Source: Microcoleus sp. CAWBG506
Lineage (GTDB): Bacteria > Cyanobacteriota > Cyanobacteriia > Cyanobacteriales > Microcoleaceae
Direction: 5' to 3'
DNA length: 64,000 bases
NCBI GenBank assembly: GCA_020883125.1
Contig: JAHREW010000004.1
Location: 50,236 to 114,235 of the forward strand
Shown piece after piece: positions 12,091-21,313 of this stretch. Under the pieces are notes generated by a model. That model was not told the DNA's origin, ran no database searches, and worked only from the letters and a program-made list of their open reading frames with translations. Numbering within the stretch: the first letter of the stretch is position 1; the number at the start of each line of letters is the position of its first letter. Both the position numbers and the translations under genes were made by a program.

Positions 12091-12325
12091 AAATCATTTC
12101 GATCGCAATTTTACTGCTAAACACTTTGCGGATGCGATTTGGACACAAAAAGTAGAAGCTGGGAAAGTGGAAATTAAAGGAGCTATTCACGAGTTGGAAC
12201 TTAAACCCGGAGCTAGGGCAGAATGGGTATTCATCCCCATGAAGTCTGGAACTTATAACCTGCGATGTACGGTAGCCGGACATACAGAGGCGGGAATGAT
12301 TGGCCAAATTGCGATCGCCCCTTGA
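12083..12325 (+). pseudogene. 5'-truncated cupredoxin-like gene fragment
   Basis: Open frame of 80 codons with a stop (TAA) at its left border and no plausible start before an internal Met. It reads HFDRNFTAKHFADAIWTQKV, then HELELKPGARAEWVFIP and SGTYNLRCTVAGHTEAGMIG, ending IAIAP. The C-x(n)-H-x(n)-M spacing (C in NLRC, H in AGHTEAGM, M) is the C-terminal copper-ligand loop of a cupredoxin. The N-terminal half with the first His ligand region and signal peptide is absent. The fragment begins exactly where the MITE-like repeat ends. Expression as a functional protein is unlikely. Confidence 0.75.
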
Positions 12326-12357
12326 AATCCCATATCCCAGTTAATATTAACATCCAC

Positions 12358-12651
12358 TTAAGCGGACTCTAACGGTGCCATGGTCAGTCCAGCGCGGCTC
12401 AATTGCATATGATAAAGTTCTGCTTGCTCTTGTGGGCCAACCCATACCGTAGCTTGGCCTTCGTGATGGATTTGATTAGCAAGCTCCCAAGCTCTATCGC
12501 TTGTCATCCCTGGAATATATTTGGTCAAACATTCAACAACGTGCTGGAATGTATTGAAATCATCGTTGAGAACAATTACCCGATAATTTGGATAAGGCTT
12601 GCGGGTAACTTGACTCGATCGAACTGGAGCTATGGTCGGTGAAGAAGTCAT
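12358..12651 (-). CDS. clpS: ATP-dependent Clp protease adaptor ClpS
   Basis: 97 aa from the internal ATG at 12651 (MTSSPTIAPVRS); an 11-codon upstream extension is hydrophobic and atypical. ClpS delivers N-degron substrates to ClpAP/ClpCP. It shows the family core PNYRVIVLNDDFNTFQHVVECL (N-degron-pocket Asn-Asp-Asp block), then A(L/N)QIHHEGQATVWVG and the final L-x-x-A-G-L. Length and motifs are standard. Confidence 0.93.
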   Translation of the reverse strand: MTSSPTIAPVRSSQVTRKPYPNYRVIVLNDDFNTFQHVVECLTKYIPGMTSDRAWELANQIHHEGQATVWVGPQEQAELYHMQLSRAGLTMAPLESA

Positions 12652-12792
12652 CGCGCGAACAGCCACTGAAACTACAAACAGCATAAAAAATTTACCCTTA
12701 CTATGCTAACACGATCTCAGCCGATTTTAAATTTTAAATTTGAGATTGGACAATTACTCGCACGGCTCAATCTGCGTGGCTGTGAAGTTGAC

Positions 12793-12826
12793 AAAAAGGC
12801 AGTCACTTTTCACAGAGTGACTGCCT
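12793..12826 (-). terminator. Rho-independent terminator of sodB
   Basis: On the minus strand a perfect 10-bp stem GGCAGTCACT/AGTGACTGCC with an 8-nt loop is followed by TTTTTG, 56 bases after the sodB stop. Confidence 0.85.
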
Positions 12827-12881
12827 CTAGGACTATTTTAGACTTTTACCAACAGCGCGATCGCCGAGGGCAAAACCTCTA

Positions 12882-13484
12882 TTAAGCCGCAGCCAAATTT
12901 GCTGCTGCAAAATCCCAATTAGCCAAGTTATCCAAGAAATTAGCAATGTAGTCAGGACGGCGGTTTTGGAAGTCCAAATAGTAAGCGTGTTCCCACACAT
13001 CCAAAGTCAGCAACGGGATTTGACCATGGGCTAAAGGAGTATCGGCGTTGGCAGTTTTGGTAACTTTCAAAGTGCCATTGTCTAAAACCAGCCAAGCCCA
13101 GCCACTACCGAACTGAGTTGTCGCAGCAGCCTTGAATTCTTCTTTGAATTTATCGAAGCTGCCGAAGTCAGCGGTAATTTTGTCAGCTAAAGCTCCTGTC
13201 GGAGTGCCACCACCACCTGGTTTGAGAGAATTCCAGAAAAAATTGTGGTTCCAAACTTGACCTGCATTGTTAAAAATGCCTGCTTTGGACGAGTCTTTGG
13301 CAGATGCCTTGACAATCTCTTCGAGAGATTTGCTGGCAAGTTCAGTGCCTTCAATCAGTTTGTTGAGGTTGGTCACGTAAGCAGCGTGGTGCTTGTCGTG
13401 ATGGAACGAAAAGGTATTGGCCGACATATGGCCTGACTCTAGAGCGTCAGCGGCGAAGGGTAATGGTGCAAGTTCAAATGCCAT
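12882..13484 (-). CDS. sodB: Superoxide dismutase, Fe/Mn family (FeSOD-like)
   Basis: 200 aa from the ATG at 13484 (MAFELAPLPFAADALESGHM); a TTG three codons upstream is rejected. It dismutates superoxide in the cytoplasm. Metal ligands are visible: first His in FSFHHDKHHAAYV, second in VWNHNFFWNSLKPGGGG, and Asp/His in DVWEHAYYLDFQNRRPDY. FFWNSLKPGGGGTPTGAL and GSGWAWLV favour the iron-type cyanobacterial SodB, though Fe versus Mn is not proven by sequence alone. A strong terminator follows. Confidence 0.92.
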   Translation of the reverse strand: MAFELAPLPFAADALESGHMSANTFSFHHDKHHAAYVTNLNKLIEGTELASKSLEEIVKASAKDSSKAGIFNNAGQVWNHNFFWNSLKPGGGGTPTGALADKITADFGSFDKFKEEFKAAATTQFGSGWAWLVLDNGTLKVTKTANADTPLAHGQIPLLTLDVWEHAYYLDFQNRRPDYIANFLDNLANWDFAAANLAAA

Positions 13485-13585
13485 TGTGTTCAATCCTCTC
13501 TGGATTACTTTTAGTTTTTGGGTTGACTCTCAGGCTTTTGTGTGATTAGAGCCTTTAGTCCCTAGCCTGAGTTGATCGAGCTATT

Positions 13586-14025
13586 TGACACTCCCCTGCC
13601 TAAAGGCGAGGGGATTCTTAATTCAGCGACAGACCTTTAAGTGTTACGTCCTTTCGGCAATACTCAAACCTTTTAACCGTGGGAATTCCACCAATTAACG
13701 AGCCTGATTCGCAGCCACCCCAGAGGGTCTATCTCCAAAAGCTTACTAGGATACTGACCTAGAGTTTGGGTGTGCCCCACCCTACTTAACAAGACTAGAA
13801 TAGTTTGTTTTTCTGGTTTTGAGACTGTGTTAAGCCTCTAGCTGTTTAAAGAGTTTTCGCCGCTCTTTGCCCCCCCGTTTATGCCTAAAAGTGTGTCTCA
13901 TGTCCCGTTTCACGATGGCAAAGGAGTTTAACCTCGACTATTGCAGTATACTACGATTACTGGAATTGGCAGAAGTTTTAGGAATAAATTAAAGCCGTCC
14001 TAAAAGGACGGGGTTTTCGACCCGA
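13586..14025 (-). mobile_element. IS200/IS605-type relic without transposase ORF
   Basis: A hairpin CCCCTGCC-TAAA-GGCGAGGGG lies at 13593-13613 and another, CCGTCC-TAAAA-GGACGG followed by GGTTTTCGACCCG, at 13994-14024. Read on the minus strand, the stretch from 13740 down to 13590 (CAGGCTCGTTAATTGG, AATTCCCACGGTT, TTGAGTATTGCCGAAAGGAC) has the look of the 3' end and right terminus that follow tnpB in many cyanobacterial IS605-group elements. No tnpB or tnpA frame remains in the roughly 440 bp. It is a decayed element or a non-autonomous derivative, possibly retaining the guide-RNA (omega RNA) region. Confidence 0.6.
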
Positions 14026-14283
14026 CTCCTTTGATAACAATTACAGCATTTAAGCATTTTCTGTTCTGGCTTTTACCTGTAAAAACTTTCAAACGCCAGC
14101 ATTGAATACCATAAAGCTTGGCAAAATGTCAACCCACCTGCGATTTACCTAAAAGTTTGTGTAAAATTTTAAAGTGACGGAAGTTTTATCATGGTTATAA
14201 ATAAATTAAACCATTGTCTTGTCAAATATCAGCTCTATTTAACTTAAGCTGTAAACAAGTCAAACAAGTCGCAGGAGCCATCC

Positions 14284-14778
14284 ATGCAAAAGCCTTTAAA
14301 CAAGTCCACGAGCCATGCCTCACCATGGTTAAATCTGAAACTAATTGTTAGCGCTCTGGAAACAGTCCAAGACTTAATTGTAATTTCCTTATGTATCGGT
14401 TTGTTCTGCTTCATGGTATTGGAACTTCGAGAAATGTTTTTCTCGCTGTTGCCTCCGTTGAATTTCAAGCAAGTCACCGCTGATATTCTATTTCTATTAG
14501 TTTTAGTTGAACTATTTCGATTATTAATTATTTACTTGCAAGAGCAGCGAGTTTCCATTGGTGTTGCTGTGGAAGTTTGTATTGTATCAGTTTTGCGAGA
14601 AGTAATCGTGCGGGGAGTGCTGGAGACTCCCTGGGTTCAGATATTATCTACAGGTGGATTTTTGCTAGTTTTAGGAATGTTGTTGGTAATCCGAGTCTGG
14701 TTGCCCCCAACCTTTGAGGGAATTGACCCAGAACGCCGGATGTCTAGGAGCAATAGAAATCTTTACGACCAGGACTAA
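14284..14778 (+). CDS. PsiE-family (phosphate-starvation-inducible) membrane protein
   Basis: 164 aa. Four hydrophobic segments lie at about residues 33-53, 62-85, 95-120 and 122-142. The TADILFLLVLVELFRLLIIY and VCIVSVLREVIVRGV blocks match PsiE-family proteins. The biochemical role of the family is not established. The ATG at 14284 follows GCAGGAG eight bases upstream, a good ribosome-binding site. It stands alone between an IS relic and a convergent peroxiredoxin gene. Confidence 0.75.
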   Translation: MQKPLNKSTSHASPWLNLKLIVSALETVQDLIVISLCIGLFCFMVLELREMFFSLLPPLNFKQVTADILFLLVLVELFRLLIIYLQEQRVSIGVAVEVCIVSVLREVIVRGVLETPWVQILSTGGFLLVLGMLLVIRVWLPPTFEGIDPERRMSRSNRNLYDQD

Positions 14779-14900
14779 AATCCTGAGTATGCACCTATTT
14801 GTCATGGAGGCGATCGCTTTGCTAGTCAGGGATTGAGTCTGGAATGCTCAATTTCTGACTAGCCACCTATTTAATTCGTATGATTCCAGGTAATACAATA

Positions 14901-15452
14901 TTATCTCTGAACTTGCAACTCACCCAACTTTGCGAGGACTTCTTGAGAGTGAATTGCCGGATTTATCTTCACAAAAGTGGCCCGCAAAATGCCCTTAGTA
15001 TCGATAATAAAACTGTGCCGTGCCGAGATAAAATTCATCCAAGAACCGTAAGCTTTACTCACTTTTCCGTCCGTATCAGCTAACAGCGGAAATTTCAAAC
15101 CTTCCGAATCACAAAATTCGGCGTGGGAATTGACATCATCAGCGCTAATGCCGATAATGCGAGCATTCTTTGCCAAGTATTTGGGCAAGTCTTGCTGGAA
15201 TCGGCGCGCTTCGATCGTACAACCGGATGTAAAATCTTTGGGATAGAAATAAACTACCAGCCACTTACCGCGATAATCGGAGAGAGACACTTGTCCGCTA
15301 CCGCTATTAGTCGGTAAAGTAAACTCCGGTGCTGGTTGATTTACCTGGGGAAGCTTGCCACCGAGGGCGGCAGCGGGGGCTGCAAAATTAAAACTTAAAA
15401 CAACTAGACAAATTGCCACGAAAGTGCTAAAAAAGTAGCGGCGGGAGAGCAT
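14901..15452 (-). CDS. Exported PrxQ/BCP-type peroxiredoxin
   Basis: 183 aa. A signal peptide spans residues 1-29 (RRYFFSTFVAICLVVL ... APAAAL), so the protein should act in the periplasm or thylakoid lumen. The thioredoxin-fold AhpC/BCP domain has PAPEFTLPT, then VVYFYPKDFTSGCT with the peroxidatic Cys at residue 78. The PrxQ resolving Cys, normally five residues later, is Arg here, though another Cys occurs near residue 112 (AEFCDSEG). It is therefore a 1-Cys-like or atypical 2-Cys enzyme reducing peroxides. Confidence 0.88.
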   Translation of the reverse strand: MLSRRYFFSTFVAICLVVLSFNFAAPAAALGGKLPQVNQPAPEFTLPTNSGSGQVSLSDYRGKWLVVYFYPKDFTSGCTIEARRFQQDLPKYLAKNARIIGISADDVNSHAEFCDSEGLKFPLLADTDGKVSKAYGSWMNFISARHSFIIDTKGILRATFVKINPAIHSQEVLAKLGELQVQR

Positions 15453-15582
15453 AATTTGAGAACTAGAACTGTACTTAACACAAGTTTACAGTTTTCTGAT
15501 TAAATAGGTAGGGGCAATTTGTGGATTATTCTTAAATTGTTCCGAAAATCTAAATATCACTCACTAAAATAGCAATTTACTT

Positions 15583-16917
15583 ATGGCCGCTGCACTCCCG
15601 TTATCAGGCAAAGCTACTGTAGTCCAGGTAATTAACGGTCAACCCGTTGCGATCGAAGTTGATGGCACTAATGCCCCAATTACGGCAGGCAATTTTGTAG
15701 ACTTAGTTGAGCGTGGTATCTACGACGGGGTGATGTTTCACCGAGTTGTGCGTCAACCCACTCCTTTTGTGGTGCAAGGTGGCGATCCTCGCAGCAAAGA
15801 TACCACAATTCCGGCAAGTCAATTAGGAACGGGTAATTTTATTGACCCGGATACCAATCAGGCCCGTTTTATTCCTTTGGAAATTAAGCCCCAAGGAGCT
15901 ACGGAACCTGTTTACAACCAAGTTGTTACCCAAACTCCGCAGTTAAAGCACACTGTCGGGGCTGTGGCCATGGCTCGTGCTACTGCTTTGAATACGGCTT
16001 CTTCTCAGTTTTATTTTGCTTTGGATGATTTGCAGTTCTTAGATGGTAATTATGCTGTTTTTGGCTATGTTACTCAAGGTTTTAATACGGTAAATGCGGT
16101 GCAGCAGGGCGATCGCATTTCCAGCGCCAAAGTTGTTCAAGGAATCGTCCCCAGTCGGGTTTCTAGTATCATTAGCGATGTTACTTTACTGAACAATTTC
16201 GTTAATACTACCAATCTGGTCAATCTGCCTTTGCGATCGCTCAAATTGGCCAACACCCCCAATAACTATCAAGTCACTTCCCAAGATTTTCAGCAAAATC
16301 CCAGCGGTGTAGTAGGAGGTAATGCCAGCGATCGCATAACTGGTTCACCAACCAATGATGCAATTAATGGTAGCCAAGGCAATGATACCATCACTGGTGA
16401 AGTTGGTGACGACTTTTTGCGAGGTGGCAAAGGTAATGACTCAATTAGCGGTGGTGTTGGCAACGATATTTTGATTGGAAATCTGGGTGACGATAATCTC
16501 AATGGAGATGCTGGTAACGACTTTTTGCGAGGTGGCAAAGGTAACGATGTTTTAGTTGGTGCTGAAGGCAACGATATTTTAATTGGAGATGCTGGTGCTG
16601 ATACTCTGACCGGTGGTGCAGGTGCGGATAGTTTTGTTTTAATTACTGGTAACAATATACCTGTGGATAATACTAGCGATCTAATTCTTGATTTTGTACC
16701 AGGAGAAGATCGCATTGGCATTACCGGCAGTTTATCCAGTATTGCATTTACTGCCTCTGGAAGCAACACTCTGATTCAATTGGGAGGGGCAACTTTGGCA
16801 ACAGTTCAAAATGCCACCCCTACCGCAGTTCAAAACGCGGCGTTTGCTATTAACTTTGCTACTATTTCTCGTCCCAATGACTTGCCAGTCGGTGATGCAG
16901 CTTTTAGAATTGGCTAA
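15583..16917 (+). CDS. Cyclophilin-type peptidyl-prolyl isomerase fused to RTX calcium repeats
   Basis: 444 aa. Residues about 5-205 are a cyclophilin domain ([53 protein letters not shown]). Residues about 250-350 hold RTX nonapeptides ([46 protein letters not shown]), which bind calcium and are usually exported by type I secretion. The tail is Ser/Ala-rich. There is no N-terminal signal peptide, consistent with a C-terminal secretion signal. The pairing points to an extracellular foldase or a surface protein that reused the domain. Confidence 0.87.
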   Translation: MAAALPLSGKATVVQVINGQPVAIEVDGTNAPITAGNFVDLVERGIYDGVMFHRVVRQPTPFVVQGGDPRSKDTTIPASQLGTGNFIDPDTNQARFIPLEIKPQGATEPVYNQVVTQTPQLKHTVGAVAMARATALNTASSQFYFALDDLQFLDGNYAVFGYVTQGFNTVNAVQQGDRISSAKVVQGIVPSRVSSIISDVTLLNNFVNTTNLVNLPLRSLKLANTPNNYQVTSQDFQQNPSGVVGGNASDRITGSPTNDAINGSQGNDTITGEVGDDFLRGGKGNDSISGGVGNDILIGNLGDDNLNGDAGNDFLRGGKGNDVLVGAEGNDILIGDAGADTLTGGAGADSFVLITGNNIPVDNTSDLILDFVPGEDRIGITGSLSSIAFTASGSNTLIQLGGATLATVQNATPTAVQNAAFAINFATISRPNDLPVGDAAFRIG

Positions 16918-16930
16918 GTTGGCGATCGCT

Positions 16931-16962
16931 CTGAGAACCCCGGCTTTTTTAAGAAGTCGGGG
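16931..16962. terminator. Palindromic hairpin after the cyclophilin-RTX gene
   Basis: CCCCGGCTT-TTTTAAG-AAGTCGGGG can fold into a 9-bp stem with one G-U pair. A related AGAACCTCGGCTTCTTAAAC palindrome lies at 5112-5143, so this is a dispersed repeat that may act as a terminator. Confidence 0.5.
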
Positions 16963-16977
16963 ATGTGGGTAAATCTA

Positions 16978-17241
16978 TTACCATACTTCTGTAATTTTAG
17001 CAACAGCTTTATGATCATCTTCAATTTTATCCTGAGCCTTAAACAGCTCTGCTGATTTCTGAAAATCCTCCAATCCTCCGGGAATATCTTTCAAGTTATA
17101 TTTAGCTATTCCTCGGTTAAAATAAGCTTTACCAAATTCAGATAAGAATTTGTCAGCCAGATTAGTTAATCCTAAAAAATCCATCGAATTTACAATACTT
17201 GTGACAATTAATCTGCTGGGAAGGATGGCGATAGTGGGCAT
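16978..17241 (-). pseudogene. TPR-protein fragment
   Basis: 87 codons. Only the last 45 residues look like protein with homologues: AYFNRGIAKYNLKDIPGGLE and FQKSAELFKAQDK, a single tetratricopeptide helix pair with the usual C-terminal tail of cyanobacterial TPR proteins. The first 40 residues have no family pattern. It is probably the 3' remnant of a longer TPR gene rather than an intact small gene, but an intact one-TPR protein cannot be excluded. Confidence 0.45.
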
Positions 17242-17615
17242 AGGAAAGTCATGATTTAACTGTACTCTTTTATTTTCTGCGATTTTGTAGCTCTAGGCAG
17301 TGATATTAATACCGTCAGGAAGGTGATTATATTGATGAGATGCGGTGATGGTTGGGTATTCACTTGTGGGAGGAGATTTGGCCTTAGTGAGTGAGGCAGA
17401 TCGCAAGTCAGGGCAATTTCCCCTAGAGACTATCTAGTCTAGCCTTTGTAGGTAATTGATCCGATCGACCAACAGAATACCCAGATATCCTAGTGCTTAC
17501 AGAAGTCTGGTATCTAACAGCAGAATTACTTTTCAGTAAAATTTCTGATGAAAGTTGCCGATTATTTGCTATGATTTAATTATTCATTAAGAATCTCTTG
17601 CTCAACTTAGTGTCA
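17242..17615. other. Intergenic region, no feature recognised
   Basis: About 370 bp with ordinary base composition. The imperfect palindrome CTAGAGACTATCTAGTCTAG at 17434-17453 is the only structure I noticed. It should contain the promoter of the pentapeptide-repeat gene. Confidence 0.4.
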
Positions 17616-18347
17616 ATGAAAATAGTTCTGAAGTTAAAAAAAATCGTGGTGACAATAGGAGCGCTCGCCCTGTTCACTCTTGGTTTAACTCTTCCAGTGA
17701 TGGCAGCTAACGATCGAGATATTAGTCAAATTAAAAAAGATAATTGGTGCGTCAGCTTTTTGTGGAAGCAGTGCGATTTAAGCGGTGCTGATTTAAGCGG
17801 TGCTAATCTCCAAGACGCTAACCTCAGTAGGGCAAATTTAAGCGGAGCTAATTTGTCCGGCGCTAACTTGAAAAATGCCGACCTTTCTGATGCCGATCTC
17901 AGTGGTGCAAACTTAGCAGATTGTGATATTTTTGGTACAGACCTCAGTAAAGCTAACTTGACGGCAGCTAATTTCCATCGTAGTCGATTGTGGGATGCTA
18001 ATTTGACTTTAGCGAATTTGAGTAGGGCAAATTTAAAAAATGCTAATGTTTTAGATTCTCGACTCTGGGGGACAAATCTTACCAAAGCTAATTTAACTGA
18101 TGCGACGCTCCATGGCGCTGATTTGCAATATGCCAATTTGGCTGACAGTAATTTAACTGGTGCGGACTTGCAGAGCTTCTTTTTCAGAGGTTATAAACAA
18201 CTAACCAACCTCAGTAATGCTAATTTAGAAGGTGCTGTTTTAACCAGAGCTAATCTCGAAGGTGCATTGATGTCGGGGACTGTGATGCCGGACGGTTCTA
18301 TTAATGACGAAATTGCGATTAATTTAAAGTCTAGCTCCTTGGATTAA
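17616..18347 (+). CDS. Exported pentapeptide-repeat protein
   Basis: 243 aa from the ATG at 17616 (MKIVLKLKKIVV); a TTG at 17598 is the alternative. The signal peptide ends near VMAA (residue about 31). The mature region opens with NWCVSFLWKQCDLSGADLSG, and about 30 pentapeptides A(D/N)LSG follow, ending near residue 215, which predicts one long right-handed quadrilateral beta-helix. The two Cys (WCVSFLWKQC) near the start of the helix could form a disulfide. Biochemical function is unknown. It is probably periplasmic or lumenal. Confidence 0.85.
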   Translation: MKIVLKLKKIVVTIGALALFTLGLTLPVMAANDRDISQIKKDNWCVSFLWKQCDLSGADLSGANLQDANLSRANLSGANLSGANLKNADLSDADLSGANLADCDIFGTDLSKANLTAANFHRSRLWDANLTLANLSRANLKNANVLDSRLWGTNLTKANLTDATLHGADLQYANLADSNLTGADLQSFFFRGYKQLTNLSNANLEGAVLTRANLEGALMSGTVMPDGSINDEIAINLKSSSLD

Positions 18348-18509
18348 GGTCGATAATAACCAAGCTACCAGTGCCACTTTTTTGGGGTGCGGTCTACTTT
18401 TTTCCTGTTAGGTAGTCAATTAATTTAACTAAAATGTATATTTTTTAACCGAAGTACACCCGATCTGTTACAATTTTCAATACAGCCAGAACAGCACCAA
18501 ATACTCGTA

Positions 18510-19241
18510 ATGGAAACCCTGCAAAACAAAATTTACGAACTAGCACAATTTGCTAATACTTTAGTCAACTCTCAACTTACACACCTCAGTTTCGTTAGCG
18601 TCGGAGTCATCTTTTTGGCTGGGTTGCTAACTAGCTTAACTCCCTGTATGCTTTCCATGTTGCCGATTACCATCGGGTATATCGGCGGCTACGAAGCCAA
18701 AAGTCGTCTCCAAGCTGCTACTCAGTCGGCTTGGTTTTCCCTAGGATTGGCGACAACTCTTGCTGGTTTGGGTATTTTAGCTTCCTTTGCTGGGCAGGTT
18801 TATGGCAAAATAGGCATCGGTTTGCCGATCGTTGTTAGCATTATTGCTATTTTAATGGGGCTGAATTTACTGGAAGCTTTACCTTTGCAAATGCCCTCTT
18901 TTGATGCTGTGGCTTTGGTGCCGAAGAATTTGCCCGCTGGAGTGCGATCGTACTTATTGGGCTTAACTTTTGGTTTGGTGGCCTCTCCTTGCAGCACTCC
19001 TGTTTTGGCTACCCTCTTAGCCTGGGTTTCCAAGACTGGAGATACATTTTTAGGTGGTGTTTTATTACTATTTTATGCTGCGGGCTATGTGGCTCCTTTG
19101 ATTATAGCAGGAACTTTTACTGCGAGTATTAAAAAGTTGTTGGAATTGCGCCGTTGGTCTAGTTGGATTACGCCTGTTAGTGGTATTTTATTGGTAGGAT
19201 TTGGCGTTTTTTCTCTACTTTCTCGCTTACTTCCTACTTAA
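18510..19241 (+). CDS. ccdA: Cytochrome c biogenesis protein CcdA
   Basis: 243 aa with six predicted transmembrane segments. It carries reducing power across the thylakoid or plasma membrane to keep apocytochrome c haem-binding cysteines reduced. The two redox cysteines are in TSLTPCMLSMLPI and LVASPCSTPVLAT. It lies 219 bp upstream of ccsB on the same strand, the usual cyanobacterial System II partnership. The spacer carries a dispersed repeat (CGAACCGCGAAGACGCGAAG). Confidence 0.93.
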   Translation: METLQNKIYELAQFANTLVNSQLTHLSFVSVGVIFLAGLLTSLTPCMLSMLPITIGYIGGYEAKSRLQAATQSAWFSLGLATTLAGLGILASFAGQVYGKIGIGLPIVVSIIAILMGLNLLEALPLQMPSFDAVALVPKNLPAGVRSYLLGLTFGLVASPCSTPVLATLLAWVSKTGDTFLGGVLLLFYAAGYVAPLIIAGTFTASIKKLLELRRWSSWITPVSGILLVGFGVFSLLSRLLPT

Positions 19242-19460
19242 TTTTTGTACTCAGGACTTAACGTAGGTTTTCAAAATATAGCGATCGCGGTGGTTTTGGT
19301 GATTTTTTTACGAACCGCGAAGACGCGAAGAACACGAAGGAAGAAAGAAAAGAGTAGGGAATCTAAGTTGATAGAGTTGTCTGAGGAAAATAAGATCGCG
19401 GTTCTCTATTAAGTGATGTACGTCAGCTACTAATGGCCTATTACCTATTACCTATTACCT

Positions 19461-20873
19461 ATGACATCTAAAGAATTATTTCTATCTAAGTTATCGGACT
19501 GGGCGACTGCTCCTCAAAGGTTTTTTAAGCGAGAAGTTTTGCCGGTGCTGGCTGATTTGCGGTTGGCAATTATTTTGTTGTTGGCGATCGCCTTTTTTAG
19601 TATTTCTGGTACTGTGGTCGAGCAAGGTCAATCTGTGGCTTTTTATCAGTCCAATTATCCAGAACACCCTGCTCTTTTTGGATTCCTCACTTGGAAAGTT
19701 TTATTAATTGCAGGATTAGACCATGTATACCGCACTTGGTGGTTTTTGTCAATCCTGATTTTGTTCGGAAGCAGCTTGACGGCTTGTACTTTTACTCGAC
19801 AGTTTCCGGCGCTAAAAGCTGCCCGTCGCTGGAAATTTTATGAAGAACCGAAGCAGTTTGAAAAATTAGCCCTGAGTGCGGAGTTGGGAACTGGTTCTTT
19901 AACTTGTTTAGAAGAACTTTTGCAGCAAAAAAAATATCTGGTGTTTCGAGAAGGAGAGAAAGTTTATGCTCGTAAGGGCATAATTGGTAAAATTGGCCCG
20001 ATTATTGTTCACGCCAGTATGCTGATTATTTTAGCTGGGGCGATTTGGGGTACGATGACTGGTTTTATGGCTCAAGAAATGGTTCCGAGTGGTGAAAATT
20101 TTCAGGTGCAGAATATCACGGATACGGGACCTTGGGCGGGGCCGCAAATACCGAAGGATTGGTCGATGCGTGTCAATCGGTTCTGGATCGATTATACTCC
20201 TAACGGTGCGATCGACCAGTTTTATTCTGATTTATCAGTTTTGGATAAAGCAGGCCAAGAGGTCGATCGCCAAACTATTCATGTTAACAAGCCTCTGAGA
20301 TACCGAGGAGTGACTTTTTATCAGGCAGATTGGTCGATCGCTGCTGTGCGGGTTCGCCTCAACAAAAGCCCGGTTTTGCAACTACCAATGGCTCAGTTAG
20401 ATACTCAAGGTAAAGGCCGGATTTGGGGCGCTTGGATTCCTACTAAACCTGATTTGAGTGCTGGTGTTTCTCTCCTAGCCAAAGACTTGCAAGGAACTAT
20501 GTTAGTTTATGGTATGGATGGCAAGTTGTTAACTACTGTTCGCGCTGGTAGTGCTATAGAAGTTAATGGAGTGATGCTGACAATTGATGAAGTTGTTGGT
20601 AGCACGGGATTACAAATTAAAGCCGATCCGGGAATTCCGATTGTTTATACTGGCTTTGGGTTGCTGATGTTGAGCGTTCTGATGAGCTATCTGTCTCACT
20701 CCCAGATTTGGGCTTTGGAAACAGAGGGCAAACTTTATGTTGGTGGCCGGACTAATCGGGCTCAGGTGACTTTTGAAAGAGAGGTTGTGGAGATTTTGGA
20801 TAAGTTAGCTGCATCGAAACAACAGGTTGAACCAAGTGCGATCGCCCCGACTTCTTTAGCTAATCAAAACTAA
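19461..20873 (+). CDS. ccsB: Cytochrome c biogenesis protein CcsB/Ccs1 (ResB family)
   Basis: 470 aa. Together with CcsA it forms the System II haem-delivery and ligation complex. Features are [20 protein letters not shown] (TM1), the [20 protein letters not shown] loop, [25 protein letters not shown] (TM2), [21 protein letters not shown] (TM3 with the conserved VHxS His), a large lumenal domain with [17 protein letters not shown], and a last TM at [19 protein letters not shown]. All the expected blocks are present and the length is normal. Confidence 0.93.
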   Translation: MTSKELFLSKLSDWATAPQRFFKREVLPVLADLRLAIILLLAIAFFSISGTVVEQGQSVAFYQSNYPEHPALFGFLTWKVLLIAGLDHVYRTWWFLSILILFGSSLTACTFTRQFPALKAARRWKFYEEPKQFEKLALSAELGTGSLTCLEELLQQKKYLVFREGEKVYARKGIIGKIGPIIVHASMLIILAGAIWGTMTGFMAQEMVPSGENFQVQNITDTGPWAGPQIPKDWSMRVNRFWIDYTPNGAIDQFYSDLSVLDKAGQEVDRQTIHVNKPLRYRGVTFYQADWSIAAVRVRLNKSPVLQLPMAQLDTQGKGRIWGAWIPTKPDLSAGVSLLAKDLQGTMLVYGMDGKLLTTVRAGSAIEVNGVMLTIDEVVGSTGLQIKADPGIPIVYTGFGLLMLSVLMSYLSHSQIWALETEGKLYVGGRTNRAQVTFEREVVEILDKLAASKQQVEPSAIAPTSLANQN

Positions 20874-20929
20874 TTTTAGGGCCGCTAACGCTCACTTTCT
20901 GGCTTTCTCAGGACATACCCACGGGGACC

Positions 20930-20996
20930 AAAAACCCGGTTTCTCCATCAACATCTATGGAAAAAGGGAATATTTGTGGAAGAAACCGGGTTTTTT
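20930..20996. terminator. AAACCCGGTTTCT palindrome after ccsB
   Basis: AAAAACCCGGTTTCT and AGAAACCGGGTTTTTT form a 15-bp inverted repeat with a 36-base loop and a T-run at the right end. It is one of at least three dispersed copies (also 24345-24415 and 52927-52995, with half a copy at 63978-63993), each just behind a plus-strand gene, and probably serves as a bidirectional terminator. Confidence 0.65.
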
Positions 20997-21313
20997 GCCT
21001 AAATCCTCTTTTTTTAGATTCTATTGCTGAACTAGCTTGCGAAGTTGTTGAGGGCGGGTATCCGATGTTACCGGGGGGCGATCGCCTGATCGATCTCCGG
21101 TAATTTACCTTAATATCTAGAGATATAGGCGATCGATACTACAATCCCGTTCCATCTCTCACCGTGACTGCTAGAATTCCAAAAAAATTGAAATTAATGT
21201 TCGATCCGTGGCAATATTAAGGAATTGTTAAGTTATGCGACGGTTTCGCAAACAAAACTTCCCGCACAAATAGTCCCGCAAATTCACCGTTCCCATTAGG
21301 AGCCAACCCATCT

